Shown here: piece after piece, positions 36,081-50,300 of the stretch
Layout of the letters: every line of letters starts with the position of its first letter
Numbering within the stretch: position 1 is the stretch's first letter
Assembly (NCBI RefSeq): GCF_042242105.1
Contig: NC_092017.1
Coordinates: 17,136,432 to 17,200,431, forward strand
Origin: Pempheris klunzingeri
Lineage: Eukaryota; Chordata; Actinopteri; Acropomatiformes; Pempheridae
Direction of reading: 5' to 3'
Length of the DNA stretch: 64,000 nucleotides
Program-made: the position numbers and the translations under genes
The notes under the pieces: generated by a model
What the model saw: only the letters and a program-made list of their open reading frames with translations
Told to the model about the DNA's origin: nothing
The model's database searches: none

Positions 36081-37695
36081 GAAACATGTTGACAGACGGG
36101 ACACTGAGGTGTTCCCTTTGCTGGAGTGTAACCAGACTCCACTCCACATAGCTGTGTGTCAGACAGACACACAATTTATTTGCACACAATACACACACAC
36201 ACACACACATCAGTCTCTCTGAACTAGGTCACATTTAACCCCCTGTAACCCCCAACGGAGCAGCTTTGACTTGTTGAAGTTTACTCTGATTTTCTTGTTG
36301 CTGAGGTCTGGTGGCATTTTGAGCGTAACCTCATAGCACTCGTTCATCTACTTGTCTCATAAAAAACACTTTAACGCTATAATTCATTTCTCACCAGCAC
36401 CTATTTGACTTTAAAAGTAAATTTCAACGTTCAGGCCAAACGGGTTAGTTGTTTTAGTCTGCGAAGCTTCACAGCTCCTTCTCATTAAAGTCAAAGTTAA
36501 GATATTTCCTGTTGAGGATGAGAGGAGGACGCTGTTTGTCCTTTCACCTCTTTGTCATCTTTTAGCTTCACTGTGACAAGTAAACGCAGTCTGATCATCT
36601 TTTTTTTTTTTCACACCTCGCTCCATCTGCTCTTGTGAGAAAGGCGATCGCAGGGTCAGTTGTTGTGAGGCAACAGTTTTCAACTGCTTACTTGTAAATG
36701 ATTTGACTGTAGTGTAAGAATATTTTAGATACAAAACAATTCTAAAAATAGGTGTTAAAGTAATTGTGTTTAAAGAACTGGAAACTACATTCCTGTAGGG
36801 TGCTAATTTCTTTCAGGTCATATTCAGCCAAAATGCAAAATAAAATTTTTCCAGTAGTATGGAGAAGGACAGTTTTTTAATATGAACATCAGTATTTCAT
36901 TAACATCGATTCTATTTATTACATATTTGATTATATATATTGTGTATATAAAGCTTATATCTATATCATCTAATTTCATCTCTCTCACACACACTCATTA
37001 CTACTGTCACTATCAAAATAAAGGCAAAAAGCCAAAAAAAGCATCTTTACTGATGTGTTTTTTTTTTATCATGGACGTTTTTTATTGCACTACTGCAGTT
37101 CGCCACTGCGACAAATTGGCAGCAGGTCTGACTGCGTTTGCCAAGTGTAGCTCTCCTAAAGGTGTAGTGTGTAAGATTTAGGGGGATCTATTGGGAGAAT
37201 TGGAACGTAATCCTCATTTATAATCACCTGGAACTAAGAATCGTGCTTCGAATGAGCTCGTAGTGAGCGGATCCTCTCCCATGTACTCCGCCGTGTTGCA
37301 CTGCCATGTTTCTACAGAAGCCCAGAACGGACAAACGGGGCATCAGTTGGAAGATGAAGAACTTTTTGTCTTTGAATTTGAGAACCAAAGTTTTGTCAAA
37401 TGAAGGATCAAACTTATTATTCAGCAGATGAAAAAGCAAAGGTGCATGAATCCTTGTCAGCTCCCATAGCTTCTCCTACACACCTGGAAAAGGAGGGGTG
37501 TGCAGAGGGTGATTCACTTGTCTGCAATCTACATCCTCGCCGCTAGATGCCATGAAACCGTACACACTGCACCTTTAATACATCCATGACTGTATTTATC
37601 ATCAACATGATAGAAACACCTAGCTTAAATTTTGACTCTGAAAATTAAGACAATAAACTGAGGTTTGACAGCCGTCTGGAAACTCGACCCTGTCT

Positions 37696-37728
<33 letters not shown>

Positions 37729-38535
37729 GGGAGGGTGTCTTTCTCTTATTTTGATTTCCTCCCCTCCGTCACCCTTTGCGCACTCGCACACAGTTGCACA
37801 CACACAGACATAAAAACACACACTCTCACTGCGAGGTCTGGCTGTGCTGTCTGGCTTCAGTCTCTGGTTTAATGATTGCTCATATGTACACACATCAACA
37901 CATGGACACACACACACACACACACACACACGGATACCCTCTTCGTCCACCTCTCCCTTTGCCTTTGGCAGTCTTTGTCTCTCCATCACTCTCCTACTTA
38001 CATTTTCTCCTTCTCTTTAAGTGTTACTGTCTGCCTCTCTCTCTCTCTCTCTCTTTCTCTCCCCCTTCCTCCCTTCCTCTCTCTTTGCAGGGCTTAGTTC
38101 CCTCCAGAAGCTGCTGGGAAACAAAGGAATAATAGATTCCATCTTGACAGAGATGAGGCACTGTGTGTGTGCTGCAGCGGTGTCACCCCCCCCCTCCAAC
38201 ATGCCCACTGTTTCGTTCCATTGCCCTCCAACTCTCTCTGTCCCCCCCTGCAGCTTCCTCTCTAGCATTTAGCCATTAGCATCCAGTGAGCACAGAGCTT
38301 TAATGGATCCTTGGCTGTAATAATGGGCAATAAAACGGACGCTCACCCACTTAACCCTCCGCCAAGTGTTAGCTCCTGTGTGAGAGTGTGTGTACGAGAG
38401 TGTGCAAGAGAACTCGTGTGCGTGTTGCGATAAGACATGACCGAGAGGGGGTCGAATGTCGAGAGAAAGCGAGTGTTTGAGATGGGGAGGGGTGAAGGGG
38501 ATCAAGTGAAGGGGTGTTAATAGACACACTCGTTC

Positions 38536-38597
<62 letters not shown>

Positions 38598-38916
38598 TGT
38601 GCGCGTGTGCGCGCGTGTGTGTGTGTGTGAGGGGGAGAGAGCAAGGGAGAGAATTCCTAATTCCTCCATGGCCCGTTCGTTTTAGAAAACAAATCTCCAG
38701 AGAGGCAGGGTTTGCACTTCCTGTACACTTGGTTTCTTTGAGGTGGTTGGAGGCTCATTGGTGACCTTTCTGACCTCTCGGGGATGGGGTGGGGTGGAGG
38801 GGACAGGAAACTCAATACCCCCCCCTCTCTCATGAACACCCCCGCCGTGCCTCCCTTCGCTCTTTGTAAGATTCCTTGCAGACTCTCTGTCCGTCCGTCC
38901 CTATGCTGCCGTCCAA

Positions 38917-38950
<34 letters not shown>

Positions 38951-41152
38951 CAGAAAAGCAAAAAAAAAAAAAGTACAGATAGGTACTGTAAAGTTTTGTT
39001 TACTGCACATCAAAGATGGTGGACGAGGCTGCCGACTCATCCCCAATGATGGCTGCTTTTGCATTTATATAAGCACCGTATTTATCAGCATGCATCCGCA
39101 ATATCAACGAAAGAGTCGAGAAGCGTAGTGATGTTTGAATTCTCTGGACAATGGCCTGCTCTGTTCACACATGGGCTCAATTGGAAATCGCAGGGACTTT
39201 GCACGAAGAGCTGACAGGGTTATGTCCACTTAGTGTCGCGTCCAACTGGTTTGAACATTTGCGTTCTCCCATACAGATCCTGTGGATGACGTCTGGATAA
39301 GTTCAGGTTTGCAGCGTGCGTCTGAAAGGGACTATAATGACCTAGTTATGTAACAGAGATATGTTGAGTGCTGTGGAACCGCGTTGTTCCCCCTCTCTTC
39401 CTTTTCTTTCTCATATTTAATGTCTCGCATCCATTCAGTCTCTCTCTGCTGCCCTCTATATCTGACAACATACATTTTTTTATCATAAAACTGTCAATTA
39501 AAGCCCTGTTAAAGGAGCATAAATCAGTGTAGGAAGTGATCAGGTCACATCGAGTCATATTGTGTAAAAAGCGCTCTGTGGCTGGTAGAGATGACAGCTT
39601 TTTGCCTGGTGGAAATTTCCCCATCTGACACCAAGGTTGTGTTACGAGAACTTGCCTGGCAAAGGGCAGTTCAGACTAAACGTCCAGTCTGGCGTAAATG
39701 CCTTTTGTCCGGTCAGGAAGCTGTGAACTTCATGCGACAGGGCAGAGATCAGGCATCATCCTCTGAACAATTCTCTCATTCAAAAACATTTACCAGAAGA
39801 GTTCACTTATGATTATAACAGTGCAGTTATGATATACACACGAGCTTGGCCGATGAATAGGTCTGGATAATAGAGGAAGTAAGAACTGCATGTACTGTAT
39901 GTTTGTTAATAAACCAAGTAATGGTATCTCTGTTTCTGCATGACCTCAGAGAGCACTGACAGCTTTTGTTATTCAGCTGCAGTCAGATTTTCCCCTCAGA
40001 ACAAATCACGGTCAGAGTTCTCTGATAAAAATACCTTAAATTTGTGGGTTTTTTAAAGTTTTTTTTGTTCCAGCTCCACAAACCCTGCATCAGTCATATT
40101 CTAATATACCGTAGACATATAAGGAAACTTGTGTTGAGGTGACATTGTTACAGGAAAAAGATATTTCTCCTTTCTGTTTGAACTTGTGTGAACAGTTCCA
40201 GATGACTGTGCTCAAATTATTAGTGGTCAAAAGTTGAGCAGTTCTATGTTTGAATTAATTAACCGTGCGCTTCAAGGTTGAGGTAGAAAACTGATGAAAA
40301 TTACAGCGGCTCCATCAGTATAACCACACAGCCATGGAAGAATACACTTACAAATTAATGATAGCAAATAAGCGCCTCCCCTAATAACGACCTGATTCAG
40401 ATGAGGTAACTCAGGCCCGAGAAACGTGAATACTTGAACCTATATTTCTGGAAAAAAGTGATTTCCTCTCCAGTTGCCAAGTGGATCTCTTCTACAAATG
40501 TTGCCGTAGTATATTTCTATTATTATTTCGAATAGAAGGAGGTGGGGGGGAAACCCAAAATGGATAAGAAATAGAAAATCAAGCATGAGGGAGCTCTGAC
40601 CAGTGAGGTTATGTTTGCATTTAGGCAGCCCTCCTTGTAATATCTTCATCTCCGTAATATTCTGTTCAGCACAAATTCAAGTTTACGTCCACTTGGAGGG
40701 GAAATATGCGTGCATGCAGTCCATGACAGGCTACAAAATGCCGTTGATTGATAGCCGATCCATCCAATTTAAATTTTGCTGATGGAATGCATTGAAGGAA
40801 AAGAAACAAGTGGTGAAGAGACGAAGGTTAGAGTCCCTCAGCTTATCTTTAGGCGTGGCTCCTTCTGCTTCAGTATATTATCAACAGATCAAGCATGTCT
40901 GACAAAATCCTGATGAGTCGGGAGTGGTCACAAGGACCTTATTTTCCCACCAACAGTACGGTCTGTCTAGTCAGCTTCAGAGTAAGTGTAAAAATTGTCA
41001 AGCACGAGTTTGCAGCTGCAACTTCAGTTGGTCAGCGTTTGTTCTGGTGGCTGGTAATTTCCCAGCTAACCCTGCTTCCTACCAATGCCTTACAGTAAGT
41101 GCATTTTATCGTGCAGCCTGTTTGTGCTCCAGTGACCTCACAGCCCCCAAGC

Positions 41153-41210
<58 letters not shown>

Positions 41211-44200
41211 GGCCTGAGTCTTTATTCAAACAATGATCTAGCTTCCTGCATACACTCACTCAGTCTCATGACAGGGTATGACTATGGCTGACTGGATGTA
41301 TGACTAGCTCGAGTGTGTGTGTGTGTGAGAGAGAGGGAGAGAAAGAGAGAGAGAGAAATTGCCATATCTCATGTGGCTGTGTCGTTTTTCTGAGCCGCTA
41401 TTATGTCTGTCGTAACCTGTTGTGGCAACAAACAGCTCAGCCTGCTTCATTTGGGCTGTAGAGGACTCACGCACACCCGACCTGCACATATGACCTATAC
41501 ACACACACACACACACACACACAGTCGGCACAGACACTTTTAATTACAGATCAAAATCAAAATCGTATCATGTATCTTCAAAATGTTGGACGAAAGAAGA
41601 AGATGCACGTCCTCATACAGACAGCAGGGATTTGGATACATACGCTACGCTACAGCAGTTGGTGGTGTCTCATCTACCACATATGTAGTTTTAATTAAGT
41701 AATGCTTTATGTATGCAGCACTTACCTAGAGTCAGGGTTACAAATTGCTTCACTGTTACCAAAAGACTTTTACGGGGTAGCTCACCTGTTAGAGCGCGTA
41801 CCACAAGGCTGATTCCTTACTGCAGCGGCCTGTATTGTAATCCAGCCTGGTCCTTTTGCTGCCTTTCATCCTCCCTCGCTCTCCCCTGCCTTTCCCAACT
41901 GTCTCTACTATAGCTGTCACACTAAAGAAGAACATGCCAAAAATGAATATTTTAAGCACTTTACAAGCATAAAAAGTTAAATAGTCAAAGAAAAGTAAAA
42001 ATGTGTTTAAGGGTACAAACAAATTGGGCAAAGGAAGCATCATTAAAATGTGTTATAGGTAACTTTGCAACACCGTTGGTGCAAATTTGTGAGATGCGAG
42101 ATGCATGAAATGCATCTGTGCAGTGTTATCAGTGTACATAGCCTCTCCCACTAGTTTGCAGTTTTATTGAACTCTTTATCTCATCAGCCGCTTGGACCTT
42201 GAAACTTAAACCCAGCTCTGCTCTGCGCCACATTCCTCTGAAACACTAAGGAGAGCGAAGGGAGGGTGGGATGAAGGAGAAGGGGGAAAATAGATGAGAG
42301 GGAGAGGGGGGAAATATCAGAGAAGAGGGCGGGCAGATTTCTGGAGAAGGTGGCACTTGGGATGATAAAACAAAGGTAATGAGGGCCGAGAGAGGAGAGC
42401 AGGAGGACGTTAAATTTAGAGAAGAGGCAGGAAGTGAAGAGGAAGAGAAAGAAGGGGAGTTTTGTTTCGGGAGGGAAGAGAACTGGGAGGAGAGGAAAAG
42501 AGGGGAGGAGAAATAAAAGGGGAAGGGTGCCAAGAGGAGGAAAAGGGTGGGAGGAGAAAGCTTGTGGAAGGGAAGAGAGAAGGGGTGGGGGAGAGGAGAG
42601 GAGAGGAACGAGAGCATGAGGAGACAGGAGGGTGAATGACAAGATAAGAGGAGAAATTAGTGGATATGAGGGAAGAAGAAGTGGGAGGCAGAGGGGGAGA
42701 GAGAAGGTAAAGGGAGGAGGCGAGACAAGGAAATGAGGACCTGATTGGAAGCTGCTGTCTAAACAGCAGAGGAGGAGAACGAGGCTTTGCTGTATCTGAT
42801 ACAGTTTAGGGAAATTGGAACCAGTGGAGGTGTGCTTTTATAGCCTTTCTGTATACTAACAGCAAATTAGGCACTCCTCGTGTCTCCATGTCTGTCCCAC
42901 TGAACACTGAGAATGTGTTTTTTGGACACTATAAATAAAATTGACTTGTTTTGTTCAGGTCTTGAGGAGGAAGGACAAAGATGAGGAGGAGTTAACAGGA
43001 TGAATATGTGCCCTCATATAGACAGAAGGCCCACAGCGACAGCAGCATGACGTGATGTCACAATGAACACGTAGCTATGGTCAAAAAGAGCTACGATATG
43101 AGAAAATAATGTTGTATGATAATTGTAAAACTTATGATATAAGAAATAATGTTTTTCTTCAGCTGTGAGTCAAATTCCAAAAAACTTTTTGACAAAGGCA
43201 AATATTTCCTCCAGCTGTGATGTAACACACATCAGAGCTGATAGATCAGACCCGACCTGATTACAGTCTAATTTGGATCCAGCCTAAGTCCAGTTTTGAA
43301 GCAAGTCTCGGAAAGGAGACATACTGGATGTACCCAACCGTTTAGTTTCTCTTACTGTCCAGCCAGGACCGGCTCACTGGGTGCTCTTCAAGAACACCCA
43401 GTGATCATCAACCTCAACTATAATGTTTCATCATCGTGGTTGCTGACTCTGGACTTGCGTTTGCCCTGAAACACTTAGTTTGACCTGCGTTGTGTGAGGA
43501 AGGTGCGCAGTGCTGCTCAGACTCATTTACACAAAGCTGAAGTCAAGCCTGCTCCATGCAAATGCAAGATCAGCGAGCACAACAAGCTCCACGCCGGTCA
43601 TTTATACTGCCTCAACTTCACAGGAGACAGGGAAACGGGAGAAGAGGGGGCAGTTGGTTAGAGAGAAGAGAAGAGAGGAATTTCTTTTGGATGAGACGAT
43701 GCCAGTGGTGTCCGAGGAGGAGAGACAGTGAGGACAAGTCAGTGTGTTTTAGCTGCAGCGCTGCATAAGGAGTCTGTGCAGTGTTTGCAGCAGATACACA
43801 CACTGGTTGGTAGATGCAGTAATTTTTTGACACACACACACACACACAGTGGTGCTGCAGCAATAATTAGTGATGTTATCAGCAGTCTCTGTCCACAACC
43901 CAGTCTCACACTAGTATAGGAATAGAAAAGGCAGAGGTGTGTGCAGGCATATTTAATGTAATTTTTATCATGTGTTTTGGTAGCCAGTGACATGATATAC
44001 ATACATGAGTTAATTAGCAATTTCTTGTTTGCATAATGAGTTTTTAACAGAGTATATTAATGACAAAGATTTTTAAGGGCGTTTTGCTCTTTTTGGGATC
44101 CAAACGGTTAAGTCCAACACAAGTAAGTCAGGCAGCTCCAGGTGGCACCGTTTACACACCTCCGGTCAACTGTGACCAATAGGAGTCAGGTCTAACACAC

Positions 44201-46912
44201 ACAAATACATACAGACACACACACACAAACATACACAGAAATGTCAATAGCGCAATGACCTGTAGTGGAAAACTATTTTGAAATACTCCTTTTCCCCCAT
44301 TTTACAGTTGACTGGAAACACGTTTTTTTTTCCTTTACATTCATTCAGTCCCACACATTCACAGGAAGCTGCTGTCGGCCTCCAAGCAGCTGCAGCCGTC
44401 TTTCTGAAGGGCACGTAAACTCTTATTAAAGGCCTCAGTGGAATTCGGCAAGTTTGTATGGACAAAAGGACACATTTATGGAAAACATGAACTAGAGCAA
44501 CAGCGTGCACTGTCTAAACTGGCTGAGCGCCTCTGATACCAGCTACCACTTCCGCTACCCAATTTTTTGGGGGATATCCTGTAGATCTCTGCCATCCTTT
44601 TGATAACACTCAGCACTTTTAGCTTTTTTTTTTTAACTTGTAGTCGTCCAGAAAGTAAACATAAACACACAAGGTACAAGGACAGCAGACAAATGTGTTA
44701 CTTTTGTTATTGGCAAGTCATAAAAATGTCCTCATCAACACAAGTGTAACTGAAAATGTGAGATGTTCAGTTTTGCTTTAAAGTACCACCGGGGAAAACA
44801 CAGCAACGTGACATTTTCTGGCATTTTTGAGGCAAGTTAGTAATAAATACAGTATTAATTGCTGAAAAATGTCAGCACAATCAAAATTGCGACTTTACAC
44901 AGAGCTTGTGTGTCACACTGTGTTTTAAACTGTCTTCTGGAGCTTGTTAAGTTCACCCACAGCGCTCCAAAAACAACAGCCAATTAAGTAGAGTCCAATC
45001 TGCCTTTTAAGAATCCATAATTGGTCAACCTCACAAACAAAAACTACAGAATCTGTGCTGCAGGCACAAGTCAAAATTTGGTCGGAACAACAGAAGCATG
45101 AGAAAACAAGCATCAGATGCTTATTATGCTCCCACATTGTTTTTAAATCTCATGGTATAAAATAGGAAAATTAACATAGACCCTGAAAGGCAGAAAAGGG
45201 AGAGAACAGAGCTAGATGTTTCTGGAGCCAAGTCATGTTGTCGCATGTTAACAAAATATATCAAGATGCCCTTGAGAACGGCGCTTAGCCACTAGTATTT
45301 CCACTGTAACTCTACTGGACAGCTGCCATCTGTACAAATGTCAAACTTTGAACAAGTACTGAGAAGCTCTGAACTTTCCTTGATTAAAATAAGGTTAAAT
45401 TCAACCAGAATGTGAAAATACTAGCATACATTTTGGTATTGTTTTACCATTTTTCCACAACACCATCATAATAAAGTTGGATGTGTGCAGAGTGATATGA
45501 TGCTGCAGGAGAACAGAAGGATTTTAATGTGACGTCCCACAGGGATAATGGTTTACTGTTAAATTAACATTGACGACGGTGCTACAGTTCAGCGTGATGG
45601 TCTGCACGTGAAAGGAGAGCGCGGTGATGCGTTCACGGTGTAAGCCTGTGTGTTTATAGTCACACACGCTTGCTTTCTATTGATTTTATTTCCAGAGGGT
45701 TCACATCTCATTTTCTCTTTTCCCCCCTCTCTTTTTTTTTTTTTTTGCCTCCCCGTCTCTCGTTTCCTCCCTCTCTCCAGTCTCTCAGGAATGCATTGAA
45801 TGTCCTTATCTTTGCCCATGCAAACACAAGGGTGAGCCAGCAGCAGAGGTTGAATTCCTCTGCAGATCCCAGGCAGACAGGCCACACCACACACTGGCAT
45901 CTAGACAGACAAAGTAGATCTTTACTCTTACTGTAAAATCTCCCTGAAACGAACCAAACCAAACTGTCTGTTGGGAGGTAACTCCAGGCAGGGTAGCAGA
46001 CCCTCTTGTCCTCGGACTACTGTAAGCACCTACATTATTTTATTATTATTTTAGCAGCTTAAGTAGATTTTAGGAGGTAAAGCGTGACCTCCAAATTATG
46101 TTCGGTTACAGGACAAATTTTCTGGTCCACCAATGACCCGTATCAGCCACAACTGGCCAAAATTTGGATTGCGGCAGCTGTTACATTAGTTTCCAATTTG
46201 CATGACTTGATTTCCAGCAATTTGGTTGACCAACACGTTGAGGCGTGACATGATGCAGACAACACTGCCTGCACATACCACACTCATGTCAGACACCGCA
46301 GCGTTTAATGTATCCTACATGGAACTCTTTGACGTGTCAGAGAAATTATAGAAAAACACAGCCTTCTCATTTAGAAGAATGTAGCAGTCTCTCCACGCTT
46401 CGTGCAACGTGACATCATCCAGCAAGGCGCTGCATCAGCCAATCACACGCATGCAAGCACACATTCTTGGCGGGTTACTGTGTATACACGAATATCTCAC
46501 TCACGTGCATCTCATGATCGTTGCAATGAAAGATAAAATAGTTGCCACCATGATAATAACTGTGGCGTCTGATGGGAGCTGTCTGATTCTGCTCAGGAGA
46601 CGATGATTGATTGTTGCATTGTGTGTTTGCTCCGTGGAAATGAATCAGAGCAGCACAAAGCAAAACTGGAAGTTGGTCAGTCACAATTAAAGCCACGTTG
46701 CCCCTCCATATTATCAATATCATCAACAACCTTTTCTTTGATTACTAGATTTATGAGTTAGTCAAATAGATATAGTTAAAAAAATAAAAAAACCCATCAT
46801 CTGTGTGATATCAGACTATGGGACTATTGGCTATATGGGCATTTCTGATTGCTTATCTTCTTTAATCTTTAAAAAACAAAGATAGTGTGCATTTTTATTA
46901 AGTTTTTTTCCT

Positions 46913-46962
<50 letters not shown>

Positions 46963-47339
46963 TTTTTATATTCCATGTTTCTTGATTATGCACCAGTCCA
47001 CAAATTCCTTGTAATGTGAAAACTTACTTTGCAATAAACCTGATTCGGATTCTTTCCTTCCTCAAAAAACAAAAACAGACACAAAAAAACAACACATACA
47101 CACATCCAGACACAGTATATTGCGTGCGTGTCACTTACCCAGAAGGTCCGGCTGTAGACGCACACAGCAGCCATTGATACCTCCACACAATACGCCCTCA
47201 CAAGCAAACACATGGGATCACAATGCTGCGGCTGCCATACACGCTGCTTCACGTATGCCTGTGCATAAAATTACAATGACAAGGAAGAAACAAAAGACAG
47301 AAGACAGTACCGCTCTGTGTTAGCATCCATGCAGGCCAC

Positions 47340-47388
<49 letters not shown>

Positions 47389-50300
47389 AGTCTCTAAATG
47401 GATTTCCTTGCATCACAGCAGAGTACAATGCCTGTATGAAAAGGCCTGGCCGAGCTGCAGGGCTGTCACACGGCACTCACACATCCACTGATTGCTCAGG
47501 TTAGTGAAAGCCACCGACCCTCTTCTATTATTTAACAGAGCAGATGACTTTCATATAATTCGGACTGTGACCGTAGCTCAACTGATTGTTTTCCTGCACC
47601 GCCAAACATCACGGTCTCACTCTCACCGTCTGGCTTTTGGGTCGGGTGTTAATTCACCACGGGAGGGAGGCGCATGCTCTGACTAATAATTAACACCAAC
47701 GTTTCCTCAGCAGCTTCAGGTAGCAGTGGTTTAAAGGCAGATAATCACCCTGGGATTCTCCTAATTCGTTAAACATTATTAATCCCTGACGTTCAGTGCT
47801 TTCCGGTTAGTTAGTTTTTTTTTCTGCATCTTCAGCACCTCGGGCTGCCTTATTTGCTTTTAAGTCAGCCGTAATCTTCTACATTTTACTGTAATAGCAA
47901 CAAAACGTTGGCTCGAAAAAGAAGCGTTTGTTCTTTGATCGTCTGATACCCAAATGTAATATTTACTACTGATGCTGTAATAGGCTGCAATGTTCCATAT
48001 TCATTTTTCAGTGATTGTAGAGAAAGTGAGAAAAAAGATTGATCTTTAATTTCTCTGCGTTGTGTAAAAACTTTGTTCTCCAGATGCTGCAACAAACTGA
48101 ATCTTTTCTCTGAATGTGGCAGCATTATATTGTTAAGAACACGGTTCCCTTTAGCATTGATTTGAAGTATTGTCGCGGCTGCTGGAGCATCACTGCCTTC
48201 GTCGCCACTGATTTCAAGTGGGAGTTTGAATGACATTTACATGATCTGATGCTGAAGTGTTTTTTCTGCTCAATTTCAGAGGAAACCGTCACCATCCGAA
48301 GTCTTTTAGTCTGTGTAAGAACACAGAATGACTCATCCCAGGATTGTACTGTCACATCCTATTTCCTCCACCATTTCTGCTGTGAGCAATCAGCCACAAC
48401 AATGGCAGTACAGGATACCGTAGCCTCTATACTGTGTCAGAGCCACGAAAACAGCCTCGCAGGTGGGAAGATCCTCATTGCATCAGTTTCCCCTGCATCC
48501 ACCATGCAGCTCACATGGCTCTCTGCTGCTGGAAAGATCCACGTTGAAATCCTCTCTTACTGTCTCCAGCATAACTTTCTTTGTGAAAACACAACCTGCT
48601 GTGGAATTAAAGGTTTACTGCAGAGTCCTTGATCCACATTCGCAAAATAACAGACATTTCTGGGGTTTTTGTCTCGTCTTTGCCTTTGTCTCGTCCTCTA
48701 AATGTTCACATATGAATACCTAAAATCAGAAAATAGCCACACTATAGTACACTGAAAAAGATACTTTTGGACCTCCAGAATATGTTCACTTTATTTATTT
48801 CCCTTGCATCCTGCTATCTCATTTGCTTTATTTGGGGGAAACGCAATCACATTTACAACACAACTCTCTCGGAAGATTGATTTGCAAGCTATTATGTTAA
48901 CTAACATGCGCTCTATGTGTCTGAGCCTCCCACTGGCTGAAAACCCACAGCAGTTTATGTCGTCAACGCGTTTTGTCGTTAATAATTGAGCCTGGAGGCA
49001 GACTTTGACACATCCCCGGGCCCACTGAATTTTGTGAATTTGAATATATAGGTGTTGGCAGATATGAAAAGAATAATGCATTGTCTTTTGGAGGGTAGCA
49101 GCTGCACACACACAGCAAACAGCTGGCGCGTTTAAACACACTTTACACACACAGACGTACGTATAGACGTGTACATGATCCCGCCTTTTCTATCACATCT
49201 ATTGATACATTATATAAACTGAATTGAAGTATTTAAGATTTCGATGAATAAAGAAATTATGGTTTTGCTTGCTTGTTAACAAACATAAGTAATTTAGTTA
49301 ATTTAAAGTGTTTCTTTTGCTCTTTATGTTAGAAGACCTTTCAAACAATCTGGGAGAAACGACCGCTTTCAGTCTTGTTGTATGAGTTCATGTGGTGACG
49401 CCACTCTTTGGTTTGTATTAGCGTTTCAAGTTGTGCCTTCAGAAAGTCACAGCTCTGTCATGAGTGTGCAGGGTTTGTTCCAGGGCTCGTGGCCTCTGTG
49501 CAGATCCTGACTGCCATCTTTGTTATATAAAGTAAGAAACTGCAGCACATTTGAACAAGAACGGGAGCCGTAGATAAAGTCATTAAGGTAAAAAATGTGA
49601 GACGTTATTAACTGAGCAAAACCAGTGAGCAGACTTTCAACATTTGTTATTCCTTCCTAAAATAGACCATCATTTCTAACTTTAACCCACTCTGCCTCTA
49701 AGCTTGCGTCTTTCCTTGCACCCCGTTTCCCTTCCTATCATCGAACGCTTCCTGTTTTCTCCAGTTACAGCTCAGATGAGCAGTCAGTGTTTATCATGGA
49801 GGAGCACTAAATGTAAACCTCTTGCCTCTTGCAAACACTTTCTGGGAAACAAGCCGCAAACATATTAAACGCTACCGTCAGTATTATTTATTTATTTATT
49901 TTCTTCATCTGCGGCAGAATTTATCGTCCTGTTGGGAATTCAGCGTGCAAGGCCTGATCATCACTTAGTTCACATCAGCAGCAGAGAGCATCCTTTAAGT
50001 GGAAGGGTTACATTTGTAAGGCTAATGCTGGCGAATAGATTGTACCCTGCAGATTGCACAAGGATGACTTGTGCATTTGAATCATCACTAAAAGCCTTAA
50101 AGCAAAATAAGACAGAGCCCCCCCCCAAACCACAACAACAACTGGTTTCTGTTTCTATGTCATGTTTAATGTGGTTTGATGCTGCTGTGTCAGATGGTGG
50201 AAATCAGATTTGGTCACATTATCTGACACAAAACCCCTGTTATCACACACACCACCTTCACTTAAGGCTATTGTTGGCATTATTATAGCAGCTGATGTTA

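Noticed and set aside
38369..38764. Frames with Thr-His or Cys-Val repeats around the TG/CG array
   Set aside because: These are microsatellite translations in rnf13 intron 4 without flanking similarity or splice support.
41770..41845. Functional tRNA gene
   Set aside because: The B-box is decayed and the unit continues into a typical SINE body, so it is a retroposon head.
42184..42642. 152-codon Pro/Ser/Leu/Phe-rich frame on the minus strand
   Set aside because: It is the complement of a polypurine tract, so the open frame follows from composition alone.
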